NCBI GenBank assembly: GCA_013329295.1
Contig: DUKP01000081.1
Location: 1-5,069, forward strand
Direction: 5' to 3'
Length of the DNA stretch: 5,069 bases
Origin: Candidatus Poseidoniaceae archaeon
GTDB taxonomy: Archaea; Thermoplasmatota; Poseidoniia; Poseidoniales; Poseidoniaceae
Part shown: positions 1-4,949 of the stretch, in pieces
Position numbering within the stretch: position 1 is the first letter of the stretch
How the letters are laid out: every line of letters begins with the position of its first letter
Translations under genes and position numbers: made by a program
Notes under the pieces: model-generated
What the model saw: the letters and a program-made list of their open reading frames with translations, nothing else
Told to the model about the DNA's origin: nothing
Databases searched by the model: none

Positions 1-572
1 CGTCTCCGACCTAATTCTTCAGCACCTGCTGCAAATGCTTCCATCTCCACTCCTTTAAGACCACGACATCCTGGAGGTAGTAACATTAGTCTAGTGTCTG
101 TTATTTGGATAATTTGGCCACCTAAATCGCCTTCGATAAATGTGTGCAGAGCATCTAAAGCAGCACTGAATTCAGTATCTCTTTTTATCAACCGTCCCAT
201 TTCAACAATAGATGCATGCCCGTCTGAAGACCAGTCAAGTAAAGTAGAAGTTCCAGTAATATCATTCAAAATAGCACGATGAACAACTAATCCAGTATCA
301 CCTGAAGTAATCGGAGGATCGGAATATTTGTTCCCTAGGTTGTGGAAAATCAATTTTGAAGGTACATCATTTTTCTTTTTTGTATTTGACATACTTGGCA
401 TGTCAAAGGTATTCAATGATTTATTTTGCTTTGCAGACTCATTTGTTTGATTTTCTTTGAGGATTTTATCAGCCTTTGCAAGTTTGTCTAAATCAGGCAT
501 ACTTGGCAATTCTATATTGGCAAAAGAATCTAAAGAAGACTGATGGGGATCATCGTCTTTCTTTCGCTTCAT
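1..572 (-). CDS. SepF-like protein with long polar N-terminal leader (partial, C-terminus missing)
   Basis: The reading frame is open on the minus strand from an ATG at 572-570 to the left edge, giving 190 residues without a stop. Residues 1-90 are polar and low-complexity, start with a basic MKRKK cluster, and contain the tripeptide PSM twice (about 23-25 and 59-61). Residues about 95-168 look like a compact alpha/beta domain that I read as SepF-like: a strand (GLVVHRAI), a second strand (ASIVEMGRL), a helix (FSAALDALHTFIEG), then GGQIIQITDTRLMLLPPG, which resembles the 'GGdIa.igd.rlivtPpG' end of archaeal SepF. SepF anchors FtsZ to the membrane in cell division. The typical N-terminal amphipathic membrane-targeting helix is not visible; the leader is charged instead. 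The chain continues past the usual SepF end (about residue 170) into a further helical stretch. The fold assignment is made by eye; an unrelated archaeal protein with a similar strand-helix-strand pattern is possible. That it is a real gene is much surer than its function. Confidence 0.55.
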   Translation of the reverse strand, partial: MKRKKDDDPHQSSLDSFANIELPSMPDLDKLAKADKILKENQTNESAKQNKSLNTFDMPSMSNTKKKNDVPSKLIFHNLGNKYSDPPITSGDTGLVVHRAILNDITGTSTLLDWSSDGHASIVEMGRLIKRDTEFSAALDALHTFIEGDLGGQIIQITDTRLMLLPPGCRGLKGVEMEAFAAGAEELGRR

Positions 573-596
573 ATCTTAGTCTAAATACTTCTATCT

Positions 597-605
597 CAAT
601 AATAC
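597..605 (-). promoter_or_regulatory. Possible TATA-like box for the SepF-like gene
   Basis: On the minus strand the AT-rich element GTATTATTG is centred about 29 bases upstream of the ATG at 572. That distance suits an archaeal TATA box driving a leaderless or very short-leader transcript. No clear Shine-Dalgarno sequence precedes this ATG, which fits. The surrounding spacer is AT-rich, so a chance match is easy. Confidence 0.25.
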
Positions 606-673
606 TACGATTAATTTGAGCCAAAACATGCGTTTGTTAAAATAATCTCTGATGGCGAGTATCAATATTCAAA

Positions 674-687
674 TAGATTGGAATCTA
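674..687. promoter_or_regulatory. 14-base inverted repeat upstream of psmB (possible operator)
   Basis: TAGATT-GG-AATCTA is a perfect 6-base inverted repeat with a 2-base centre. It lies five bases before a TATA-like TTTATG at 692-697 and about 50 bases upstream of the psmB start, inside the divergent spacer. The size and symmetry suit a dimeric winged-helix or HTH regulator, and a position next to the TATA/BRE region would suit control of psmB. No second copy was noticed elsewhere in the window. Regulatory function is inference. Confidence 0.3.
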
Positions 688-691
688 GGCG

Positions 692-697
692 TTTATG
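692..697 (+). promoter_or_regulatory. Weak TATA-like box for psmB
   Basis: TTTATG lies about 40 bases upstream of the psmB start. Initiation about 25 bases downstream would fall near 718-722, just before the purine-rich AGGGGA at 725-730, giving a short leader that still carries a ribosome-binding site. The match to the archaeal TATA consensus is poor. Confidence 0.25.
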
Positions 698-724
698 TAC
701 CAATGTTCAAAAGGTGCCGACTTT

Positions 725-730
725 AGGGGA
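725..730 (+). promoter_or_regulatory. Purine-rich ribosome binding site for psmB
   Basis: AGGGGA is a partial match to the archaeal Shine-Dalgarno sequence. Its spacing is best for the ATG at 737 and too short or too long for GTG 734 and ATG 743, so it helps to choose among four tandem start codons. Confidence 0.4.
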
Positions 731-736
731 TAAGTG

Positions 737-1363
737 ATGATGATGGACAACAACACTAATGTGCTTAAAACAGGAACAAGTACTCTTGGTATCACTTTCA
801 ATGGGGGAGTGGTTGTCGGAGCAGACCACAGAGCGACAATGGGCCACTTCATTGCCAACAAATCTGTTCAAAAATTATTCCAAATTGGTGACCAACTGGC
901 ATTAACAACTGCCGGTTTAGTTGGGCACGCTCAATCTCTTTCTAGAACGCTATCAGCAGAAGTTGCATTGTTTGAACTACGCCGACAGCAACCAATGACT
1001 GTCAAAGGAGCTGCTACATTAACGGCAAATATTCTTTCAGGTAGACCTCATTGGGTGCAATTATTGATTGTCGGAGTTGATGATGACGGTGGCCATGTAT
1101 ACTCTATTGACTCTGCAGGTGGCTCAATTCCAGACGTTTACTGCGCAACAGGTTCGGGTTCTCCATACATGTACGGTGTTCTTGAAGATGGCTTTAGGGA
1201 AGATATGTCTGAAGCCGAAGCATTGAAACTTGCAGCCCGCGCCCTCCATGCATCGGGACAGCGTGACGCTGCATCAGGCAACGGCATGGATCTCGCAGTA
1301 ATTACTAAGAAAGACGGCTTTGTATTGCAAACTCAAGACCAAATCAACAAGTTGCTTTCTTAA
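737..1363 (+). CDS. psmB: 20S proteasome beta subunit
   Basis: This is the catalytic N-terminal threonine hydrolase of the archaeal 20S proteasome. Its heptameric rings sit between alpha-subunit rings and degrade unfolded proteins in the cytoplasm. Counting from GTG at 734 (209 residues), a 14-residue propeptide ends KTG before TSTLGITF, so autocleavage at Gly14-Thr15 exposes Thr15 as the nucleophile. In mature numbering the catalytic set is intact: Thr1, Asp17 (GADHRAT), Lys33 (SVQK), Ser129 (in SGSP), and the Asp...Ser pair in RDAAS. Length is normal for the family. Four start codons run in a row in frame: GTG 734, ATG 737, 740 and 743. I chose ATG 737 because AGGGG at 725-729 then has a 7-base gap. 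The alpha subunit is not in the window. The gene is locally more GC-rich than aCPSF1 downstream. The psmB-aCPSF1 neighbourhood is conserved in several euryarchaea, which supports both calls. Confidence 0.97.
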   Translation: MMMDNNTNVLKTGTSTLGITFNGGVVVGADHRATMGHFIANKSVQKLFQIGDQLALTTAGLVGHAQSLSRTLSAEVALFELRRQQPMTVKGAATLTANILSGRPHWVQLLIVGVDDDGGHVYSIDSAGGSIPDVYCATGSGSPYMYGVLEDGFREDMSEAEALKLAARALHASGQRDAASGNGMDLAVITKKDGFVLQTQDQINKLLS

Positions 1364-1370
1364 CTTTTTA
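1364..1370 (+). terminator. T-tract directly after psmB
   Basis: CTTTTTA follows the psmB stop codon at once. Archaeal RNA polymerase pauses and terminates at U-tracts, often helped by aCPSF1/FttA, the product of the next gene. A weak 4-base hairpin (GCAG 1376-1379, CTGC 1384-1387) lies just after and is probably not needed. Partial read-through into aCPSF1 is also possible, since only 75 bases separate the genes. Confidence 0.3.
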
Positions 1371-1428
1371 TTCCCGCAGTTTTCTGCAGTGTGCTAGACA
1401 CATTTGTCATGAATCTGTGGTAAACTAA

Positions 1429-1434
1429 AGGTGG
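1429..1434 (+). promoter_or_regulatory. Shine-Dalgarno sequence of the aCPSF1 gene
   Basis: AGGTGG lies four bases before the ATG at 1439 and matches the archaeal anti-SD complement (GGAGGTGA). It is the clearest ribosome-binding site in the window and fixes the start. It implies an mRNA with a leader, from its own promoter or from read-through of psmB. Confidence 0.6.
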
Positions 1435-1438
1435 TAAA

Positions 1439-3343
1439 ATGCGCCTAACATTTAAAGAATTGAAAGATGAAATTGCCAAAATAGTTCCTAAGTCAATCAA
1501 TTATAAAGTTGATTTAGAGGCAGGAGATATTGCTATTGTAACTGATGTTCCAAAAGAGTTTGGTGGTGGAGACGGCTTAGTTGGTAAGATTGCTAAGAAG
1601 ATTAAGCGAAGAATCAAGATTAGACCAGACCCAAGTATTATCAAACCTGATCAGGAAGCAAAGACAATTATTGAATCTATTATTCCTGAAGAAGCAGAGA
1701 TTACTCAAATATATTTTGATGGATGTTTTAGTGAAGTAATTATTCAATGTCAGAATCCAGGTGAAGCAGTAGGTCGTAAAGGTGCTAATGTAAACGAAAT
1801 TAGAGACAAAACAGGTTGGATCCCAATTGTAGAAAGAACTCCGCCACTTTTGTCCAAGACAGTTCATGATATCAGAGGCTATCGACAAGCAAATGTCGAA
1901 GAGAGAAGGAAATTGTTGAAGGACTTTGGACTAAATATGCACCGCCCAAAGCGTCCAGGTTCGACTTGGGCCAGAGTTACTGCTCTTGGTTCTTATAGAG
2001 AAGTTGGTAGAGCATGTCATCTTGTCACTACTAATGAGTCTCGAATAATGATTGATGTAGGGGTAAACGTTGCTAATGATTTAGATCCGATGCCATTTTT
2101 CAACGCTCCAGAGGCGTTACCCATTGACAAACTTGATGCAGTAATTCTAACACATGCTCATCTAGATCATGCAGGAATGCTGCCAGTTTTATTCAAATAT
2201 GGATATCGCGGACCAGTTTTCTGCACACCACCAACAAGGGATTTAATGTTATTACTCCAATCGGACTATCTAAAAATAAGTGGCTCGGAGGGTAAGATGG
2301 CTCCATACAGTATGGAAGATATTCGAACCTGTCAAAGACATGTAATTGATGTTGCTTGGGATCAGACAACAGATATTGCACCAGATGTTAAGATGACTTT
2401 TTCCAATTCTGGTCACATTCTTGGCTCATCAGCAGTGCATTTACATATTGGCGATGGTAAGCATAATCTCTTGTTTAGCGGCGATCAAAAGTATGAAAAA
2501 TCATGGTTATTTGATGCTGCCAATACAAGGTTCCCAAAAGTTGAATCTCTCGTTCTTGAATCTACTTATGGTTCAGAAGGAGATTATCAGCCATCTCGAC
2601 AGGAAGCTAATCAAGAATTAGTTGACATCGTTTCAAGAACCATCAGTAGAGGTGGAAAAATGATATTCCCGGTTTTTGCCGTTGGTAGGAGTCAAGAGGT
2701 CATGATTGCAATTGATGAATTGTTTAGGTCTGGAAATGTTAAACCTGTGCCTGTTTGGTTAGATGGCATGATTGAAGAAGCAACTGCAATTCATGCTGCT
2801 CATCCAAATTATCTAACTAATAGTCTTCGTAAATCATTGCTTAAAGACGATGGAGGGAATCCATTTAGCAATGAATGGTTCCGTCCCGTGAAGGGTCGTG
2901 ATTTGCGCGAGAGAATATTAATGGATTCATCTCCATGTATTGTATTAGCGACTTCTGGAATGATGAATGCAGGACCTGTTGTGGAATATTTCAAGAATTG
3001 GGCACATAGTGAGCGTAATTCATTATGTTTTGTTGGTTATCAAGCAGAGGGGACACTTGGTAGAAGATTGCAAAAAGGCTTCAGTGAGGTTCCGATGATT
3101 ATCAACGGACAAACTGAAATTATCAAAGTAGGTTGTGAAATGGCGACTATTGACGGATTTTCTGGTCATTCAGATAGAAGACAATTGCTAGAGTTTGTTG
3201 AACAGCTTCATCCAAAGCCTAGAAATATTATTTGTCATCATGGAGATTATCACAAATGCAATGAACTTGGTCATGCTTTAAGAGAACGTTACAAATGTAG
3301 GACTTACGCACCAAAAAATCTTGAAACAATTAGATTACTTTGA
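1439..3343 (+). CDS. aCPSF1/FttA: KH-domain beta-CASP ribonuclease and transcription termination factor
   Basis: The 634-residue length matches archaeal aCPSF1 (about 635). This metal-dependent endo- and 5'-3' exoribonuclease is related to eukaryotic CPSF73. In archaea it cleaves nascent RNA at U-rich 3' ends and terminates transcription; it works as a homodimer. The order is two N-terminal KH domains (about 1-70 and 70-145; the second has GxxG as G112-RK-G115), then a metallo-beta-lactamase domain interrupted by a beta-CASP domain. Visible motifs are Asp206 (motif 1), H239-A-H-L-D-H244 (motif 2), His326 in GHILGS (motif 3), Asp349 in SGD (motif 4), Glu374 in LVLESTYG (motif A), His577 in GFSGH (motif B) and His601 in CHHGD (motif C). 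All metal-binding and catalytic positions are present, so it should be active. The C-terminus ends in IRLL, where the family's conserved dimer tail lies. It follows psmB by 75 bases; its stop codon abuts that of the convergent membrane-protein gene. Confidence 0.97.
   Translation: MRLTFKELKDEIAKIVPKSINYKVDLEAGDIAIVTDVPKEFGGGDGLVGKIAKKIKRRIKIRPDPSIIKPDQEAKTIIESIIPEEAEITQIYFDGCFSEVIIQCQNPGEAVGRKGANVNEIRDKTGWIPIVERTPPLLSKTVHDIRGYRQANVEERRKLLKDFGLNMHRPKRPGSTWARVTALGSYREVGRACHLVTTNESRIMIDVGVNVANDLDPMPFFNAPEALPIDKLDAVILTHAHLDHAGMLPVLFKYGYRGPVFCTPPTRDLMLLLQSDYLKISGSEGKMAPYSMEDIRTCQRHVIDVAWDQTTDIAPDVKMTFSNSGHILGSSAVHLHIGDGKHNLLFSGDQKYEKSWLFDAANTRFPKVESLVLESTYGSEGDYQPSRQEANQELVDIVSRTISRGGKMIFPVFAVGRSQEVMIAIDELFRSGNVKPVPVWLDGMIEEATAIHAAHPNYLTNSLRKSLLKDDGGNPFSNEWFRPVKGRDLRERILMDSSPCIVLATSGMMNAGPVVEYFKNWAHSERNSLCFVGYQAEGTLGRRLQKGFSEVPMIINGQTEIIKVGCEMATIDGFSGHSDRRQLLEFVEQLHPKPRNIICHHGDYHKCNELGHALRERYKCRTYAPKNLETIRLL
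3313..3318 (-). terminator. T6 tract downstream of the minus-strand membrane-protein gene
   Basis: Read on the minus strand this is TTTTTT, about 26 bases past the stop codon at 3346-3344 and inside the 3' end of the aCPSF1 coding region. It is the only clear T-run close to this stop, so the small gene's transcript may end here, antisense to aCPSF1. Confidence 0.3.
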
Positions 3344-3673
3344 TTACATCAATGGGATTTCTATATCTGAATCCAATGGATTAGGTATGCTTTCATTTGA
3401 ATCATAACAAATATTATTTCCTTGTTCCAAAATATTGTTTTGCGATATAACTCCTGGATTTGCATTGTTTGTTGTTTGTTTTTGGGTATTCGACTCAAAC
3501 AAGTTCCAAAACATTGTCAATATAACTAACAATATAAAAGTGAAAAATATTGTTGAAAAAGACACACTGGAGCCATCTTCAGCTATGGATAGTCCAACTA
3601 AAACCAAAGTAGAAGCATAAATATAAATCAAGAATTTATAACTCCGAGCCACATACTGCGATAACCATTTCAT
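3344..3673 (-). CDS. Small two-helix membrane protein with Asn-rich tail, function unknown
   Basis: I do not recognise the family of this 109-residue protein. It has a short basic N-terminus (MKWLSQYVARSYK), a first hydrophobic segment at about 14-31, a polar loop with an acidic pair (AEDGSS, 31-36), a second strongly hydrophobic segment at about 39-59, and a polar tail of 50 residues rich in Asn, Gln, Ser and acidic residues. The positive-inside rule would put the N-terminus, and so the tail, in the cytoplasm. The two membrane spans, a stop placed exactly against the aCPSF1 stop, and AGAGG seven to eight bases before the ATG (minus strand, 3682-3686) argue that it is real. The plus-strand frame over the same bases has no such features. 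It diverges from the PdaD-like gene across only 29 bases. A role linked to its neighbours cannot be read from the sequence. Confidence 0.65.
   Translation of the reverse strand: MKWLSQYVARSYKFLIYIYASTLVLVGLSIAEDGSSVSFSTIFFTFILLVILTMFWNLFESNTQKQTTNNANPGVISQNNILEQGNNICYDSNESIPNPLDSDIEIPLM
3465..3484 (+). terminator. T-rich tract, possible 3' end of the aCPSF1 transcript
   Basis: A stretch of repeated TTTG/TTG units ends in a T5 run, about 120-140 bases after the aCPSF1 stop. It is the first strongly T-rich plus-strand sequence after the gene, and aCPSF1 itself acts at U-rich tracts, so the gene may limit its own 3' end here. On the other strand the bases code for the Asn/Gln/Thr-rich part of the membrane protein's tail, which could equally explain the bias. 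Confidence 0.25.
3635..3640 (+). promoter_or_regulatory. Possible TATA box for the PdaD-like gene
   Basis: TTTATA lies about 65 bases before the ATG at 3703; initiation near 3662-3666 would give a leader of about 40 bases. Another AT-rich element (ATAAATATAAAT, 3616-3627) is nearby. Both lie in the coding region of the divergent membrane-protein gene, where they encode its first hydrophobic segment, so the AT-richness may come from coding alone. Confidence 0.2.
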
Positions 3674-3702
3674 TCAAGAACCTCTTGTGACTGTCCATCA
3701 AT

Positions 3703-4356
3703 ATGAAGCCCGGTAGAGTACCCAGATCTTGTCACGGATGGTTGATGACTGCAGTAGCACCTTGGGGTGAAAATTCAGAGGATGCTTATGATCAAGGGCT
3801 TGTGGAATTAGGCTTAGGAGACACCCGTCTTATTGAAGCAAAAGGGGCAATGCTACCATTGAATTTTGAGGCTACACCCCCTAGGGCACTGCCTATGGGC
3901 ACTCTAGTTGAATGTCATATGGCTACTTCTTATGCTTTCAATGGATCAAGTGCTTGTGCAGGTGTTGCATGGGCATCTTGCGTAACTCCAGAAGGAGATG
4001 AATGTGCAATTGTTGCGACTATTAGTACTGATTTAGATTATGAAGAAACCTCATTAATGCTTCGAAGAAATTTACAGAGAAGGTTAGCAACTAGAGATTT
4101 GGAAGTAGTCAGTTTTGATGTTGCAGTTGATGAAGTAACTGCTGGTGCAGACCACCATGGCGTGGCTATGGCTGCTTTGATAATGCCAAACTCGTTATCT
4201 ATGGGTGGAAGGCAATCAACCGGACCAATTAGAGGTGGTTTATCAGTTCCTGAAGAAAAGCAACAAAAGCGTGTTGATGTTAAAGCACCAGCAGCTCCTG
4301 CATTAAGGCCGGGTAGCCGGCGCGGCGGTGGAAGTAATACTGATTTCTCATTGTGA
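3703..4356 (+). CDS. PdaD-fold protein lacking the pyruvoyl-forming serine, with Arg/Gly-rich C-terminal tail
   Basis: The 217-residue protein aligns by eye with archaeal pyruvoyl-dependent arginine decarboxylase (PdaD, about 165 residues). The matching region is LVELGLGDTRLIEAKGAMLP then ALPMGTLV; compare ALLNAGIGNVNLIRISSIMPP and LPMGALV in the Methanocaldococcus enzyme. PdaD cuts itself between two serines, and the second becomes the pyruvoyl cofactor for arginine-to-agmatine conversion. Here the pair is Lys47-Gly48, and the known catalytic glutamate of the MEYE segment appears as Thr (about residue 106, in VATISTD). Cofactor formation and ordinary decarboxylation are therefore not expected. 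The PdaD-like part ends near residue 163. The remaining 54 residues are extra: Gly/Ser-, Lys- and Ala/Pro-rich, finishing RPGSRRGGG. The start at 3703 is favoured by an in-frame stop at 3688-3690 and by alignment with the family's N-terminus; no good ribosome-binding site is visible. A regulatory or scaffold subunit is possible; this is inference. Confidence 0.75.
   Translation: MKPGRVPRSCHGWLMTAVAPWGENSEDAYDQGLVELGLGDTRLIEAKGAMLPLNFEATPPRALPMGTLVECHMATSYAFNGSSACAGVAWASCVTPEGDECAIVATISTDLDYEETSLMLRRNLQRRLATRDLEVVSFDVAVDEVTAGADHHGVAMAALIMPNSLSMGGRQSTGPIRGGLSVPEEKQQKRVDVKAPAAPALRPGSRRGGGSNTDFSL
4308..4321 (+). repeat. GC-rich inverted repeat in the 3' end of the PdaD-like gene
   Basis: GCCGG-GTAG-CCGGC can form a 5-base all-GC stem with a 4-base loop, in a GC-rich patch (4307-4331) that stands out in an AT-rich region. 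It encodes part of the Arg/Gly tail and lies about 33 bases before the stop codon. No T-run follows directly, so it is not a convincing terminator; it may just reflect GGN/CGN codons. Confidence 0.35.
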
Positions 4357-4360
4357 CGAC

Positions 4361-4368
4361 AAATAAAA
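4361..4368 (+). promoter_or_regulatory. TATA-like box for a leaderless zinc-ribbon gene transcript
   Basis: AAATAAAA is centred about 28 bases before the ATG at 4393, the distance expected when transcription starts at or next to the start codon. The 36 bases between the PdaD-like stop and this ATG hold no Shine-Dalgarno match, which fits leaderless translation from a separate promoter. Confidence 0.4.
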
Positions 4369-4392
4369 GAACCTTCGACATGATTTACAATC

Positions 4393-4830
4393 ATGCCAGA
4401 GCCATGGAAAGTATTCAAGTGTTCTGCATGCAAAATGTGCCATGGTAGAAAATCATTAGGACATAATTGCCCACATTGTGGTCAAAGGACCAATAAAGCA
4501 ACGTTAGTAATTGATAGTGCGGATAATCCAACGGATCTACGGATGAAAGTCATCATCGCCAATACACCTCCGGAGTTAAGGGAATCATTAGAAAAACAAC
4601 TCAAAAAAGATGAACAATTAATTGACACTAGTTCGAATTTTTCCTCAACAAAAGGACTCAATATATTGCGAAAATCCGCAGATAGTGAGGGAAAATTAAC
4701 GTTAGATATAGTAAAAGCAAATTTTGCTGAAAGAGGTTTTAATGAGGATGTTGTGGCATTTTTGGAAATGGCTGAGGCACAAGGAATTATACTTAGAGCA
4801 GGTGAAGGAGTTTGGCAATTTCTTGAGTGA
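4393..4830 (+). CDS. Zinc-ribbon protein with C-terminal winged-helix-like region
   Basis: The protein has 145 residues. Residues 8-30 form a zinc ribbon: FKC10-SA-C13, an extra Cys16, then C26-PH-C29-G, so four cysteines in two CxxC knuckles can bind zinc. Residues about 50-85 are charged and partly helical (TPPELRESLEKQLKKDEQL). Residues about 100-145 (LTLDIVKANFAERGFNEDVVAFLEMAEAQGIILRAGEGVWQFLE split over three predicted elements) show helix-turn-helix-strand spacing with the closing 'G.i.....g.w.fl' hairpin typical of winged-helix domains, including the C-terminal domain of archaeal MCM. Archaeal proteins that pair a small zinc ribbon with a winged helix are known but mostly uncharacterised. 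DNA or RNA binding is the likely general role; the target is unknown. It follows the PdaD-like gene by 36 bases and precedes tRNA-Pro by 34. Its own TATA-like box suggests separate transcription. Confidence 0.85.
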   Translation: MPEPWKVFKCSACKMCHGRKSLGHNCPHCGQRTNKATLVIDSADNPTDLRMKVIIANTPPELRESLEKQLKKDEQLIDTSSNFSSTKGLNILRKSADSEGKLTLDIVKANFAERGFNEDVVAFLEMAEAQGIILRAGEGVWQFLE

Positions 4831-4833
4831 AGT

Positions 4834-4841
4834 TGATAATA
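4834..4841 (+). promoter_or_regulatory. TATA-like box for tRNA-Pro
   Basis: TGATAATA is centred about 27 bases before the first base of the mature tRNA, the normal spacing for an archaeal tRNA promoter with little or no leader. It starts four bases after the stop codon of the zinc-ribbon gene. Confidence 0.4.
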
Positions 4842-4864
4842 GGGAAGTCGTGGCCAAACACAAC

Positions 4865-4942
4865 GGGCGTATGGGTTAGTTTGGCCTATACTCGGGCGTT
4901 TGGGACGCTTGGACCCAAGTTCAAATCTTGGTACGCCCACCA
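4865..4942 (+). tRNA. tRNA-Pro (anticodon UGG) with encoded CCA
   Basis: The full cloverleaf can be drawn. The acceptor GGGCGTA (4865-4871) pairs with TACGCCC (4932-4938). The D-arm contains G18-G19 at 4883-4884, with stem pairs G10-U25, G11-C24 and U12-A23. The anticodon stem GGGCG (4894-4898) pairs with CGCTT (4906-4910), including two G-U pairs. The anticodon loop TTTGGGA has TGG at 4901-4903, followed by G37, as is usual in tRNA-Pro. The T-stem CCAAG pairs with CTTGG around loop TTCAAAT. The discriminator is A4939 and CCA follows at 4940-4942. There is no intron. It should read proline CCA and CCG codons, and by wobble others. TTTT at 4943-4946 can serve as the termination signal. Confidence 0.96.
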
Positions 4943-4946
4943 TTTT
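4943..4946 (+). terminator. Short T4 run after tRNA-Pro
   Basis: TTTT follows the encoded CCA directly. It is a minimal U-tract of the kind at which archaeal RNA polymerase can release; only seven bases separate the tRNA from the stop codon of the convergent parvulin gene. Confidence 0.3.
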
Positions 4947-4949
4947 ACA

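Noticed and set aside
94..282. Plus-strand open frame of 62 codons opposite the SepF-like gene
   Set aside because: It is covered by a 190-residue minus-strand frame that continues past the edge and has domain-like structure.
1376..1387. Hairpin GCAG-TTTT-CTGC after psmB as an intrinsic terminator
   Set aside because: The stem has only four base pairs and no T-run follows it; the T5 directly after the stop codon is the more likely signal.
1577..1888. Minus-strand open frame of 103 codons within aCPSF1
   Set aside because: It is antisense to the KH domains of a fully supported gene; its Asn/Phe/Leu-rich composition is what the reverse of AT-rich coding gives.
3435..3620. Plus-strand open frame of 61 codons opposite the membrane protein
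   Set aside because: There is no ribosome-binding site and no recognisable features, while the minus-strand frame has two membrane spans and a ribosome-binding site.
4308..4331. GC-rich stem as a bacterial-type terminator or sign of insertion
   Set aside because: It lies inside an intact reading frame encoding Arg/Gly codons, has no T-run behind it, and no boundary repeats were seen.
4038..4433. Minus-strand open frame of 131 codons
   Set aside because: It is antisense to the PdaD-like gene and the zinc-ribbon start, with no domain-like pattern and biased composition from the opposite strand.
4482..4943. Minus-strand open frame of 153 codons starting MVGVPRFELGS
   Set aside because: Its first residues are the reverse complement of the tRNA-Pro 3' end, a well-known spurious call, and the rest mirrors the zinc-ribbon gene.
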